64,000 nt of DNA from JBEVJK01 sp963791325 (GTDB taxonomy: Bacteria > Pseudomonadota > Alphaproteobacteria > Rhizobiales > Rhizobiaceae): positions 248,001 to 312,000 of the forward strand of contig CAWBRU010000004.1 of assembly GCA_963791325.1 (NCBI GenBank), in the 5' to 3' direction. The position numbers and the translations under genes were made by a program. The notes under the pieces were generated by a model, which made no database searches, was not told the DNA's origin, and saw only the letters and a list, made by a program, of their open reading frames with translations. Positions 19,101 through 28,800 of the stretch are shown here, in pieces (position 1 is the stretch's first letter; each line of letters opens with the position of its first letter).

Positions 19101-19270
19101 AGCGCTACGGCAGCGTCATCGGCGACAAAGGCGTCAACATCGTCAAGGCCGACATCGCCGGCAAGGGCACGTTCTGGCGGGTACGGGTCCCGGCCGGCAG
19201 CCGTGACGGCGCGGTGAGCCTGTGCGAAAGCTACAAGTCAGCCGGCGGCAATTGCTTCGTCTCGCGCTGA
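16121..19270 (+). CDS. Large SPOR-domain membrane protein
   Basis: A 1049-residue single-pass inner-membrane protein. Residues about 1-700 are cytoplasmic, extremely rich in Ala, Glu, Asp and Pro, and probably disordered. A transmembrane helix follows RRGLL at about 705-730 (VPAIVLGVVVLGGIGAFAL). A periplasmic disordered linker leads to a C-terminal SPOR domain (about 970-1049, GGWSMQIASQPTQAAAQSSY). SPOR domains bind denuded peptidoglycan at the septum, so a cell-division role is likely. Position between argS and nagZ is the usual one for the alphaproteobacterial SPOR gene. The cytoplasmic part is unusually long. Confidence 0.85.
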   Translation: MADRNQLKKVIPTEPEKDPFEELTRIMGFDPRVPVSRPQPVAYDHPADFSLELEQEMIGELPSLTDAAQSGAERAASPRPQATHGPAPADAEAGDVYDFVFDANLADRDHEHDPAAMAAATAALDEALEDAFSSAPQFPGLMPRPAAAAPAAEFVAQSFAEPQETPADLSAPSGAAAADEQAQEDELPMMPLAAADAFAAADPVLALRAAEAEAEIVEADAAADDDADPYDLEAELGILLTSPAPAPEAELPAAGPIPAEPEIKLAAEPPAAGADFYFDDDEARPAEFAERRSADILPLAPRSFAFTEPSADATPEAADGPAALAADPIDDLLFESQMESELQALDEVAALEPEPAYAADPVAADDVAPPYVPAEAEEGPLAEERADWQPTEAEVFSDEEVLLAAPAEAETAVPAERQPEAVPAAEALASEQAAEEDPFEALAAMVRHVRPGDTPFKFTPSGSWGNWTTTTGRTPASAALAETPVAAQPQPVPSAPAAAAVSISDHDQSGSVAPTASESPNVSTDYMHRSASRPSTARSRDEVPDIETVEVMERPVALADDLDIPDLELEEDIPLAADFDDFEAELANAFRHHSVAQGHAAPPLVPSAEAGFDDGAFDPPPAQAAAGGWASGTVAATTAAAAASTAFTQGAARRTAAGHGAHPTASGHDFDDDDLDYDPMLSEDIAVPAAAQQQRRKSVNRRGLLVPAIVLGVVVLGGIGAFALSGHGPGGTPALVRADNDPVKVRPANPGGTTVPNQDNKVFQTMNGTDTGDGTGQDKLITGNEEPVDVNGRAVSEDQTPTSEDEGDDDTVASASDPVAAEIAAAPKGEDRVPATNQAAAKQQGAGDDIAVMPRRVRTMVVKPDGSLMPSDDKVSAAEPQSEPATGADASALETDDAATTDQPSTDDQTASLPDDEATAAPAKPAQPAVKAAGAKQAAKASVPVPGTQAPAAAKAVQVADAGGAAAAAGGWSMQIASQPTQAAAQSSYNDLVKRYGSVIGDKGVNIVKADIAGKGTFWRVRVPAGSRDGAVSLCESYKSAGGNCFVSR

Positions 19271-19290
19271 TCGGCGCAACTCCGTTCCGC

Positions 19291-19320
19291 GAAGGGCGCC
19301 GGCGCGAACCGGCGCCCTTC
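19291..19320 (+). terminator. Strong GC hairpin between the SPOR gene and nagZ
   Basis: Perfect 12-bp inverted repeat GAAGGGCGCCGG / CCGGCGCCCTTC around a CGCGAA loop, 20 bases after the SPOR gene stop. No T-run follows, so termination may depend on other factors. Confidence 0.5.
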
Positions 19321-19385
19321 GGCGCTTGTGGTGAAGCGGCCGGGACAGGTGTCATTGGCCGGCGGTTCGGGCTAGAGTTTCGCCC

Positions 19386-20405
19386 ATGAGCGAATCAAAA
19401 GCCATGATTCTCGGCTGCTCGGGGCTGGTCGTTTCGCCCGAGGAAGCCCGCTTCTATGCCGGCGAGCAGCCGTGGGGCTTCATCCTGTTTGCCCGCAATG
19501 TGAGCGAGCCGGAGCAGATCAGGGATCTGGTTGCGGCGCTGCGCAACAGTGTCGGACGGCCGCAGGCGCCGATCTTCATCGATCAGGAAGGCGGCCGAGT
19601 GCAGCGCCTGCGCCCGCCCTTGGCGCCCAACTACCCGGCCGGCGCCGCGCTCGGCGCGCTCTATCGCCAGGATCGCGACGCCGGACTGCGCGCCGCCTGG
19701 CTGATGGCCCGGCTGCATGCTTTCGACCTGGCGCGCTTCGGAATCACGGCAGACTGCCTGCCGGTGCTCGACGTGCCGGTGGCCGGCGCAAGCGAGGTGA
19801 TCGGCAGCCGCGCCTATGGCCAGGACCCGGCCGGCGTGGCCGCGCTTGGCCGCGCCGCGGCGGACGGCCTGTTGGCCGGCGGGCTCCTGCCGGTGATGAA
19901 GCATATTCCCGGACATGGGCGGGCGACGGCCGACACCCACTTCGAACTGCCGACGGTCGAGGCGCCGCTGGCCGAGCTCAGGGCGCATGACTTTGCCCCG
20001 TTCAAGGCCCTGGCGGCGCTGCCGGCGGCGATGACCGCGCATGTCGTCTACCGGGACGTCGACCCGGATCACCCGGCGACGACCTCGAAGAAAGTGGTGG
20101 GCGAGATTGTTCGCGGCGAAATCGGCTTCGACGGGCTGCTGATCAGCGACGATACTTCGATGAAGGCCCTGTCGGGCGACTTCCCGACCAAGGCCAGGGC
20201 CATCCTTTCGGCCGGCTGCGATCTGGTCCTTCATTGCAACGGGGTGATGGCGGAAATGAGCGGCATTGCCGCGGGCACCGGCGTGCTTTCGGGCGCCTCG
20301 TTGCGCCGGGCCGAGCGCGCGCTGGCGGCGACCGGCCGCGGCGACGGCAAGGACGAGGCCGCGATTCGGGACGAATTTGCAGGATATTTCGAGGCCGTTG
20401 CCTGA
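19386..20405 (+). CDS. nagZ: Beta-N-acetylhexosaminidase (GH3)
   Basis: A 339-residue glycoside hydrolase family 3 enzyme that removes GlcNAc from muropeptides during cell-wall recycling. NagZ signatures are present: FIDQEGGRVQRL, KHIPGHGRATADTHFELP (the flexible loop with the catalytic His/Asp dyad) and LLISDDTSMKAL (nucleophile Asp). No signal peptide is seen, consistent with a cytoplasmic enzyme. It leads the tightly spaced nagZ-scpA-scpB run. Confidence 0.93.
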   Translation: MSESKAMILGCSGLVVSPEEARFYAGEQPWGFILFARNVSEPEQIRDLVAALRNSVGRPQAPIFIDQEGGRVQRLRPPLAPNYPAGAALGALYRQDRDAGLRAAWLMARLHAFDLARFGITADCLPVLDVPVAGASEVIGSRAYGQDPAGVAALGRAAADGLLAGGLLPVMKHIPGHGRATADTHFELPTVEAPLAELRAHDFAPFKALAALPAAMTAHVVYRDVDPDHPATTSKKVVGEIVRGEIGFDGLLISDDTSMKALSGDFPTKARAILSAGCDLVLHCNGVMAEMSGIAAGTGVLSGASLRRAERALAATGRGDGKDEAAIRDEFAGYFEAVA

Positions 20406-20414
20406 TCGGCAAGG

Positions 20415-21296
20415 GTGATTGGCGACAACGCAGGGGCAGAGTTGACGAGCAACGCGACAGGCGATGGCGGCACCAAGACGCCGATGGATCGTCTCTGGGG
20501 GGAGAGCGATCCCGCCGATGCGCGCGGCCGCAGCGAGCCCGAGCTGGTGGTCGATGTCGACGGGTTCGAAGGTCCGCTCGACCTCCTGCTGCACCTGGCC
20601 CGCAACCAGAAAGTCGATCTCGCCCGCATCTCGGTGCTGGCCCTGGCCGAGCAGTATCTGGCTTTCGTCGAACGCGTCCGCGCCATGCGGCTCGAGCTCG
20701 CCGCCGACTATCTGGTCATGGCGGCCTGGCTGGCGTTCCTCAAATCGCGGCTGCTGATCCCCAAGCAGCCGGACGAGGACGGCGTTTCCGGCGAGGAGAT
20801 GGCGGCGGTCCTGCAGTTCCGGCTGAAGCGGCTCGAAGCGATGCGCGACGCCGGGGCGCGCCTCGTCAATCGCAACCGGCTCGGCCGGGACGTCTTCGCG
20901 CGCGGGCTGCCGGAGCTGGTGATCGTCGAAAAGCGCAACGAATTTTCGGCAACGCTCTACGACCTTTTGACCGCCTATGCCGCGCAGCGCCAACGCCGCG
21001 CGATCACCCATGTGCGCATCGCCGAGCGCGGCGTCTGGTCGCTCAAGCAGGCGCGCGAGATCCTGACCCGGATCGTCGGCGCCTTCGACGACTGGACGGC
21101 GCTCGACGGCTTTCTGCTGCAATATCTGAGCAGCGGTGAGGAGCGGGCAACCGCGATCGCCAGCTCGTTCGCCGCGACGCTCGAGCTGGTCAGGGAAGGC
21201 ACCATGGAGGTGCGCCAGCACGAGGCGTTTGCGCCGCTTTACATGCGCAGCCGTAACCCGAAACCGACGAGGCCTGTCGAGGTGGTTCATGAGTGA
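20415..21296 (+). CDS. scpA: Segregation and condensation protein A
   Basis: A kleisin subunit of the SMC-ScpAB condensin complex, up to 293 residues. The N-terminal kleisin motif FEGPLDLLLHLARNQKVDLA and the helix YLVMAAWLAFLKSRLLIPKQ are characteristic. The C-terminal winged-helix part ends PVEVVHE. The start is uncertain: GTG 20415 is the most upstream option, TTG 20442 or ATG 20484 also fit. The stop overlaps the ATG of scpB. Confidence 0.9.
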   Translation: MIGDNAGAELTSNATGDGGTKTPMDRLWGESDPADARGRSEPELVVDVDGFEGPLDLLLHLARNQKVDLARISVLALAEQYLAFVERVRAMRLELAADYLVMAAWLAFLKSRLLIPKQPDEDGVSGEEMAAVLQFRLKRLEAMRDAGARLVNRNRLGRDVFARGLPELVIVEKRNEFSATLYDLLTAYAAQRQRRAITHVRIAERGVWSLKQAREILTRIVGAFDDWTALDGFLLQYLSSGEERATAIASSFAATLELVREGTMEVRQHEAFAPLYMRSRNPKPTRPVEVVHE

Positions 21297-22038
21297 AGCC
21301 CGCAATGCCGCGGTCATCCCCTTCGTCTTCGACCACCAGAAAGACGATGGCGATCGGATGGTCGAAAAGAATCCTGCCGAACGCATGGTGCTTGCCGAAG
21401 CGGTGCGGATGGCCGAAGCCATCGTCTTCGCCAGTGCCGAGCCGGTCGGCGACAAGCAGCTCGCCGCCCGGCTGCCGGAGGGCATCAACCAGGCGGCCGT
21501 GATGGCCGAGCTGCAGGCTCTCTATGCCCGGCGTGGCGTCAACCTGGTCCGCATCGGCGACGGCTGGGCCTTCCGCACCGCCGGCGATCTGGCGTTCCTG
21601 ATGAGCCGCGACGCGGTCCAGCAGAAGAAGCTGTCGCGGGCGGCGCTCGAAGTCTTGTCGATCATCGCCTATCACCAGCCGGTGACGCGCGCCGAGATCG
21701 AGGACATCAGGGGCGTCGAGACGTCCAGGGGAACGCTCGACATGCTGCTGGAGACCGAATGGGTACGGATGCGCGGACGTCGCAAGACGCCTGGCCGGCC
21801 GGTCACCTACGGCACCACCGATCGCTTTCTCGATCATTTCCAGCTCGAGGAGATCCGCGACCTGCCGGGCATTGAAGAGCTGAAGGGCGCCGGCCTGCTG
21901 TCGGTGCGCATGCCGAGCAATTTCGCCATGCCGCTGCCGCCCGCCGATCCGATGCAGCTGACCGAGGAGGAAGACCCGCTGACCGATGTCGACCTCGAGG
22001 AACTCGGCCTGTTGACGCCGCGGATCGAAGAGGATTGA
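21289..22038 (+). CDS. scpB: Segregation and condensation protein B
   Basis: A 249-residue ScpB with two winged-helix domains. Core motifs are LSRAALEVLSIIAYHQPVTR, AEIEDIRGVETSRGTLDMLL and GRRKTPGRPVTYGTTDRFLDHF. It bridges ScpA in the SMC complex. ATG 21289 overlaps the scpA stop by 8 bases, indicating translational coupling. An acidic tail (EEDPLTDVDLEELGLL) closes the protein. Confidence 0.93.
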   Translation: MSEARNAAVIPFVFDHQKDDGDRMVEKNPAERMVLAEAVRMAEAIVFASAEPVGDKQLAARLPEGINQAAVMAELQALYARRGVNLVRIGDGWAFRTAGDLAFLMSRDAVQQKKLSRAALEVLSIIAYHQPVTRAEIEDIRGVETSRGTLDMLLETEWVRMRGRRKTPGRPVTYGTTDRFLDHFQLEEIRDLPGIEELKGAGLLSVRMPSNFAMPLPPADPMQLTEEEDPLTDVDLEELGLLTPRIEED

Positions 22039-22214
22039 CCGCTTTTCGCGCCGGGGCCTGGAAAAAGCCGCTTTTTGACGTCTCAGGTGCGACGGAATGT
22101 CCGTCGCGACGGCGAGAATTGATTGCCGCGTGAAGGGCGGATGTGCTTCTGTTTGAAAGACAGGCCGAAAGCGCATAAATCAGACCAACGGAAATCGGTC
22201 GAGAGAGACTTGCA

Positions 22215-22439
22215 ATGGGTTCCTTTTCCATCTGGCACTGGCTGATCGTGCTCGTCGTCGTGCTCTTGCTGTTCGGACGCGGCAAGATCCCCGATCTGAT
22301 GGGCGACATGGCCAAGGGCATCAAGAGCTTCAAAAAGGGCATGGCCGACGACGATGAGCCGGACACGGCCAAGACCGTCGAGCATCTGCCCGACGAGCCG
22401 ATGACCGCCGATGCCAAGCAGAAGGCGACCAAGCTCTAA
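22215..22439 (+). CDS. tatA: Sec-independent translocase protein TatA
   Basis: A 74-residue TatA. The N-terminal helix WHWLIVLVVVLLLFGRGKIPDL is followed by an amphipathic helix (MGDMAKGIKSFKKGM) and an acidic tail. It polymerises to form the twin-arginine translocation pore. First gene of tatABC. One likely client, a twin-arginine binding protein, is encoded at 50452-51480. Confidence 0.95.
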   Translation: MGSFSIWHWLIVLVVVLLLFGRGKIPDLMGDMAKGIKSFKKGMADDDEPDTAKTVEHLPDEPMTADAKQKATKL

Positions 22440-22487
22440 GGGCAGCGGACCAGCGAGACTGCGTCTGCGGTTGCCGGAACAACGACG

Positions 22488-23213
22488 ATGTTTGATATCG
22501 GCTGGACAGAGATGCTGGTCATCGCGATCGTCATGATCGTGGTGGTCGGCCCCAAGGATTTGCCGCGCATGCTGCGCACGTTCGGCAAGACCACGGCCAA
22601 GCTGCGCGCCATGGCGGGCGACTTCCAGAAGCAGTTCAACGAGGCGCTGCGCGAGGCCGAGCTCGAAGATCTGAAGAAGTCGGTGGACGAACTGCGCAGC
22701 CTCGACCCGAGCAGCGAGGTCCGCAAGCAGCTCAACCCGTTCGAAAAGGCGGCTCAGGACATCCGGGCCGGGCTCGACACGCTGAAGCCCGCGCCGCCCC
22801 CGGTGATCGAGCCGGCAGGCGCCGGCGCCCAGCCGGCCGAGCCGCTCAAGGCAGGGGCGGCCGACATGCCCGGCCTGGCTGCTGCCGCCGAATCGGTGCC
22901 GCCGCCGGCACCTCTCACGGCGCCGGCCGAGCCCAGCCCGGCGCAGCCGCCGGCCAGCCCCCAACCTGCCGTGCCGCTGCCTGCCGAGCCGGCGGCGCTT
23001 CGCGCCCGGACAGCGAAGGGCGGAGGTCGGCCGAAGGCGCCCACGGCTCCCGCCAAGGAGGCCAAGCCGAAGAAAGTCTCTTCGACGGTAGCCAAGGCGA
23101 CTGCCGCGGCGGTGCCGGACAAGGCGGCCGAGGCGACGGACAGGGTGCGGGCCGAGGTTGCCGAAAAGCCGACCAAGCGTCGCGCAACCCGTAAGACGGA
23201 TCCTGCAGCGTGA
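22488..23213 (+). CDS. tatB: Sec-independent translocase protein TatB
   Basis: A 241-residue TatB. The N-terminus (MFDIGWTEMLVIAIVMIVVV, then GPKDLPRMLRTFGK) is diagnostic, followed by a long amphipathic helix. The second half is a Pro/Ala/Lys-rich tail (about residues 100-241), long even for alphaproteobacteria. It forms the receptor with TatC. The last four bases overlap the GTG start of tatC. Confidence 0.94.
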   Translation: MFDIGWTEMLVIAIVMIVVVGPKDLPRMLRTFGKTTAKLRAMAGDFQKQFNEALREAELEDLKKSVDELRSLDPSSEVRKQLNPFEKAAQDIRAGLDTLKPAPPPVIEPAGAGAQPAEPLKAGAADMPGLAAAAESVPPPAPLTAPAEPSPAQPPASPQPAVPLPAEPAALRARTAKGGGRPKAPTAPAKEAKPKKVSSTVAKATAAAVPDKAAEATDRVRAEVAEKPTKRRATRKTDPAA

Positions 23214-24043
23214 GCCGCCAGCCCGATGAGATCGACAAGTCGTCGGCCCCGCTGATCGAGCATCTGATCGAGCTGCGCTCGCGGCTGATCTGGTCGATCG
23301 GCGGCTTCTTCATCGCGTTCGTCGTCTGCTTCTATTTCGCCAAGCAGCTGTTCAACCTGCTCGTCCTGCCGTTCAAATGGGCGGTCGAATGGGCCGGCTT
23401 GGCCAATCACAAGGTCGAGCTGATTTACACGGCGCCGCAGGAGTTTTTCTTTACCCAGGTCAAGCTGGCGATGTTCGGCGGCCTAGTCATCGCCTTTCCG
23501 CTGATCGCCGCGCAGATCTACAAGTTCGTTGCGCCAGGCCTCTATCGCAACGAGCGCGCCGCCTTCCTGCCGTTTCTGATCGCCTCGCCGATCCTGTTCC
23601 TGATGGGCGCAGCCCTGGTCTATTTCTTCTTCACCCCGATGGTGATGTGGTTCTTCCTGGCCATGCAGCAGTCCGGGCCCAACACCGATGTGCAGATCTC
23701 CCTGCTGCCGCGGGTCTCGGAATATCTCAGCCTGATCATGACCTTGATCTTTTCCTTCGGGCTGGTCTTCCAGCTGCCGGTGGTGACGACGCTGATGGCG
23801 CGGGTCGGGCTGTTGTCCTCGCAGGCGCTGAAGGAAAAGCGCAAATGGGCGATCGTGCTCGCCTTCATCGTCGCCGCGGTGCTGACGCCGCCCGATCCGG
23901 TCAGCCAGATCAGCCTCGCCGTGCCCACTTTGATCCTCTACGAGGTCTCGATCTGGAGCGCCCGGATGGTCGAGAAGAAGCGCGAGGAGGAGCGGGTGGC
24001 ACGCGAGAAGGAGGCGGCCGCCACCGTTTCGGAGCACGCTTAG
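23210..24043 (+). CDS. tatC: Sec-independent translocase protein TatC
   Basis: A 277-residue six-helix membrane protein, the signal-recognising core of the Tat system. Family motifs are LIEHLIELRSRLIWSI, FFFTQVKLAMFGGLVIAFPL, FVAPGLYRNERAAFLPF and VLTPPDPVSQISLAVPTLIL. It starts with GTG in a GTGA overlap with tatB. The C-terminus is a charged tail (EKKREEERVAREKEAAATVS). Confidence 0.95.
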   Translation: MSRQPDEIDKSSAPLIEHLIELRSRLIWSIGGFFIAFVVCFYFAKQLFNLLVLPFKWAVEWAGLANHKVELIYTAPQEFFFTQVKLAMFGGLVIAFPLIAAQIYKFVAPGLYRNERAAFLPFLIASPILFLMGAALVYFFFTPMVMWFFLAMQQSGPNTDVQISLLPRVSEYLSLIMTLIFSFGLVFQLPVVTTLMARVGLLSSQALKEKRKWAIVLAFIVAAVLTPPDPVSQISLAVPTLILYEVSIWSARMVEKKREEERVAREKEAAATVSEHA

Positions 24044-24158
24044 CCTTCGCCGCGTGCCCTCAACATCGCGGCGCGCTGTTTCCCGCTCTTGAAAAAGCCG
24101 CGCGGCTTCGGCATGACGCTGCGGTCTCACCTGAAGCTTGGCAGGATCGGCAGCCACC

Positions 24159-25469
<1,311 letters not shown>

Positions 25470-25482
25470 GCCTGTCCAACCG

Positions 25483-26241
25483 ATGCGCATCCTGTTGACC
25501 AATGACGACGGCATCTATGCCGAAGGCCTCGCCTGCCTCGAGCGGATCGCCCGCACGATTTCCGACGATGTCTGGGTGGTCGCGCCGGAAACGGACCAGT
25601 CCGGCTATGCCCATTCGCTGTCGCTGTCGGAACCGCTGCGCCTGCGCAAGATCGACGCGCGGCACTTCGCATTGCGCGGCACGCCTACCGATTGCGTCAT
25701 CATGGGCGTGCGCAAGCTGATGGACAGCCCACCCGACCTGATCCTGTCCGGGGTCAATTCCGGGTCCAATGTCGCCGACGACGTGACCTATTCCGGCACC
25801 ATAGCCGGCGCCATGGAAGGCGCGCTGCTCGGCATCCGCTCGCTGGCCCTCAGCCAATCCTACAATGTGCGCGACGGCGAGCGCGTCGTGCCCTGGCAGA
25901 CCGCCGAGACGCTCGCCCCGGACCTTCTTGCCAGGCTGATCGCCATGGATCTGCCGACCGGCACCTTCGTCAATGTCAATTTCCCGAACTGCGGGGTCGA
26001 AGAGGTGCAGGGCACGATCGTCACCAGCCAAGGCAAATATGTGCATGGCCTGTGGATCGAGGAGCGCGCCGACGGCCGTGGGCTGCCCTACTATTGGCTC
26101 CGGTTCGGTCGCCAGCAGGCGGAGATGAAGGCCGGCACGGACATGGCCGCGGTCAATGAGCGCTATGTGTCGGTAACGCCGATGCGGCTTGATTTCACCG
26201 CCCATGATCTGATGGACGGGCTCGCCCAGGCGCTGGCATGA
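25483..26241 (+). CDS. surE: 5'/3'-nucleotidase SurE
   Basis: A 252-residue SurE phosphatase that dephosphorylates nucleoside monophosphates in stationary phase. Metal-binding residues sit in LLTNDDGIYAEGL (N-terminus) and LSGVNSGSNVADDVTYSGT. The typical VVAPETDQSGYAHSLSLSEP follows the first motif. ATG 25483 gives the canonical MRILLTNDDG start. Its end overlaps pcm by four bases. Confidence 0.95.
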   Translation: MRILLTNDDGIYAEGLACLERIARTISDDVWVVAPETDQSGYAHSLSLSEPLRLRKIDARHFALRGTPTDCVIMGVRKLMDSPPDLILSGVNSGSNVADDVTYSGTIAGAMEGALLGIRSLALSQSYNVRDGERVVPWQTAETLAPDLLARLIAMDLPTGTFVNVNFPNCGVEEVQGTIVTSQGKYVHGLWIEERADGRGLPYYWLRFGRQQAEMKAGTDMAAVNERYVSVTPMRLDFTAHDLMDGLAQALA

Positions 26242-26891
26242 CGGCCATGCTCGACGATCGGGAAGGGTTCGCCGCCTTCATGCTCAGGATGCGTGCGGCC
26301 GGCATGCCGCCCAGGGAGCTGCTTGCTGCGCTTGAGACGACGCCCCGCCGGACCTTCGTGCCGAGCATCTGGCAGTCGGTCGCATGGTCGGATCGCATGG
26401 TGCCGATCGAATGCGGCGAGACGATCGAAGGCATCGATCTGCAGGCGGCGGTGATTGCCGCCCTGAAGCTGGAGCCAGGACATCGGGTGCTCGAAGTGGG
26501 CACCGGCTCAGGCTTCACCGCCGCAGTCATGGCACGGCTCTCGGCACGCGTCGTCACCGTCGACCGGTATCGGACGCTGGTCGAGCAGGCCGGCCAGCGG
26601 TTCGAGGCGCTCGGCATTTCCAACGCCTTTGTCCGCCAGGCCGACGCGTCCAATGGCCTGCCGGGGGAGGGCCCCTTCGACCGGATCATTGCCTGGGCCG
26701 CCTTCGAAGCGCTGCCGCGCGGGTTCGTCGATCAGCTCTCGACCAGCGGCATGATGATCGCGCCGATCGGCCTTCCCGAGCAGGCGCAGGTGTTGGCCAA
26801 GCTCACCAAGATCGGCAGCCGTTTCGAGCGTGAAGACATCGCCCGGGTGCGCCTGCAGCCGATCGTTCGCGGGCTGGCCGCCGCGCTCTGA
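26238..26891 (+). CDS. pcm: Protein-L-isoaspartate O-methyltransferase
   Basis: A 217-residue PCMT that uses SAM to repair isoaspartyl residues in aged proteins. The SAM motif VLEVGTGSGFTAAVMARL and the upstream signature PRRTFVPSIWQSVAW are present. It is translationally coupled to surE by ATGA, the classical surE-pcm arrangement. A second, more diverged PCMT-family gene lies at 655-1329. Confidence 0.93.
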   Translation: MTAMLDDREGFAAFMLRMRAAGMPPRELLAALETTPRRTFVPSIWQSVAWSDRMVPIECGETIEGIDLQAAVIAALKLEPGHRVLEVGTGSGFTAAVMARLSARVVTVDRYRTLVEQAGQRFEALGISNAFVRQADASNGLPGEGPFDRIIAWAAFEALPRGFVDQLSTSGMMIAPIGLPEQAQVLAKLTKIGSRFEREDIARVRLQPIVRGLAAAL

Positions 26892-26919
26892 GGCCTTGCC
26901 GGCCAAGGCCAAGAATTTT
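26892..26919 (+). terminator. Possible terminator after pcm
   Basis: GGCCTTG / CAAGGCC with a five-base loop immediately after the pcm stop, followed by an A/T-rich stretch with TTTT. A weak to moderate candidate. Confidence 0.4.
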
Positions 26920-27016
26920 CAACATTTTTTTCGACCGGAATCCGGTCTTAACCGACCAGTAACGATAACACGCTTTAATCAAACCACGAGTGGCCAGTCT
27001 GCGTGGGTTCAAAGCG

Positions 27017-28456
27017 ATGCGGTTGAATGTCTTGATGAATGATCAACGCAACCTGGCGCGCGGCGCGGCCGTGTTGCTGATCGGCGGACTTGCAGCCGGC
27101 TGTTCGTCGAACGTCGCGCGCTTCAACGGCGTCGACAACGTCTTCACGGCCACCACCAACCAGCGCCAGATCATCGCGCCGGCCAGCCAGCCCTATCCGG
27201 GCGGCGCCACCAATGGCGGCTATGGCCAGCCCGCGGGGAATGTCGCGCGCTCGGCTTTGCCGCCGGTCGGTGGCGGCAGCCAAGTGGCATCGACGGAGCC
27301 GGCCGCGGCCCCCTCGGCCGCGCCGCAGGCCGGCGCCCCGAGAACGGTTCAGCCGGCGTCGCCTGCGATGGCCAAGCCGGCAAGCGCCGCGCACGCCCAG
27401 CCGACCTCGGCGGTGGCGACGTCCACCGGCGGCCAGATCACGGTTCAGCCCGGCGATACCGTCTACGGATTGTCGCGGCGCTTCAACGTGCCCGTGGGCA
27501 CCCTGCTGGCGGCCAACGGCTTGCCGGAAAACGTCAGTCTGAAGACCGGCCAGAAGCTGGTCGTGCCAGGCTTCGGCGGCAAGGCCGGCAACACCCAGGC
27601 GCAGCCGAAAGTCGCCAGCGCCGAGCCCGAACACACGCTCAAGCTGCCCGACGCGCAGGGTCCCAAGGTGCCTCCGCCACCCGTCAAAGCGGGCAGCGAA
27701 ATGGTCTCCCTGCCGCAGCCGCCGAAAGCGGCGCCGGCCACACCGGGAACCTATAAGGTTGCGCAAGGCGACACGCTTTCGAAGATCGCCCGCAAGACCG
27801 GGGTCGGGATCGCGGCACTGAAGGCCGCCAACAAGATCGACGACGGCGTGCTGAGCGTCGGCCAGACCTTGGTCGTGCCGGCCGCGGGATCCGCCACGAT
27901 CGTCGCCAGCGCATCGGCGGCGAAGGTCGACCAGGTCACCACCGGCGCCACCGCGCCGGCGGTCAAGCCGGGTGCCGTCGCCAAGAGCGACCAGGCCGCC
28001 GCGGCAGCGACCCCGCCGAAAAAGGCCGAAAAAGTCATCGACGATGCGGAAAAGGACGCGGCCGCTGCGCCCGATGCAACCGGCATCGGCCGCATGCGCT
28101 GGCCGGTAAGGGGACGCGTCATCTCGGGTTTCGGCAGCGGCGGCGGCAAGAATGGCGACGGCATCGACATCGCGGTGCCGGAAGGCACGCCGGTGAAGGC
28201 GGCCGAGAACGGCGTGGTGATCTACGCCGGCGACGGCCTGAAGGAGTTCGGCAACACCGTTTTGGTGCGCCACGAGGACGGGCTGGTGACGGTCTACGGC
28301 CATGCCAGCGAGCTGAAGGTCGCCCGCGGCGACAAGGTCAAGCGCGGCCAGGAGATCGCGGTGAGCGGCATGAGCGGCACCACCGATACGCCGAAGCTGC
28401 ACTTCGAGGTCCGCAAGAACTCCTCGCCGGTCGATCCAAAGACCTATTTGGAGTGA
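27017..28456 (+). CDS. NlpD/DipM-like lipoprotein with two LysM and a degenerate LytM (M23) domain
   Basis: A 479-residue lipoprotein with a signal ending in LIGGLAAGC (lipobox, Cys about residue 33). Two LysM domains follow (about 143-190, ITVQPGDTVYGLSRRFNVP; and about 245-295, TYKVAQGDTLSKIARKTGVG). A C-terminal LytM/M23 domain spans about 360-479. The catalytic His expected before GID is missing (the sequence reads KNGDGIDIAVPEGTPVKAAE), as in E. coli NlpD, while VYGHASEL and LHFEVRKN remain. It is therefore more likely an activator of cell-wall amidases than an active endopeptidase. ATG 27017 is preferred over an upstream start at 26990. Confidence 0.85.
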   Translation: MRLNVLMNDQRNLARGAAVLLIGGLAAGCSSNVARFNGVDNVFTATTNQRQIIAPASQPYPGGATNGGYGQPAGNVARSALPPVGGGSQVASTEPAAAPSAAPQAGAPRTVQPASPAMAKPASAAHAQPTSAVATSTGGQITVQPGDTVYGLSRRFNVPVGTLLAANGLPENVSLKTGQKLVVPGFGGKAGNTQAQPKVASAEPEHTLKLPDAQGPKVPPPPVKAGSEMVSLPQPPKAAPATPGTYKVAQGDTLSKIARKTGVGIAALKAANKIDDGVLSVGQTLVVPAAGSATIVASASAAKVDQVTTGATAPAVKPGAVAKSDQAAAAATPPKKAEKVIDDAEKDAAAAPDATGIGRMRWPVRGRVISGFGSGGGKNGDGIDIAVPEGTPVKAAENGVVIYAGDGLKEFGNTVLVRHEDGLVTVYGHASELKVARGDKVKRGQEIAVSGMSGTTDTPKLHFEVRKNSSPVDPKTYLE

Positions 28457-28493
28457 GCGAATAGCGAATAGCGACTAGCGAAATAGCGAATAG
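28457..28493. repeat. Short imperfect tandem repeat, unit GCGAATA
   Basis: Five consecutive units directly after the stop codon: GCGAATA, GCGAATA, GCGACTA, GCGAAATA, GCGAATA. It looks like simple slippage; no function is evident. Confidence 0.7.
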
Positions 28494-28511
28494 GGTTGAT
28501 CTCCTGTAGCG

Positions 28512-28550
28512 TGTCAGCCGGTTTTGACAATTTGTCAGCCGGTTTTGACA
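28512..28550. repeat. Two tandem copies of an 18-bp TGTCA...TGACA repeat
   Basis: TGTCAGCCGGTTTTGACA occurs at 28512-28529 and 28533-28550, identical, 21 bases apart. Each copy is itself an inverted repeat (TGTCA/TGACA, 8-base spacer). Multiple such repeats at an end are typical of IS21-family elements, so this may be the end of a lost insertion sequence. No transposase is recognisable next to it. Confidence 0.5.
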
Positions 28551-28800
28551 GCGGCATTCAAAGGCAATTCGAAGGCTAGTCGAGGTGGCTTAGAGCTACT
28601 CGCACCAGGTCTCTCGGTGACCGCGCCAGGGCCTCGCCAGACCCTCATCGATCTGCCGCAGCGCCCATCGTCTCGCTGCTGGTTGAGATACCTTCGCCTG
28701 CCGAGATGATCAGGTCTGGCCGGCGCTCGCAGCGCCTGTGGCTGCATCGCAGGTGCTCTCGCGGCTGATCAGGCATAGAGTTGTCCCGCCATGGAGGACC

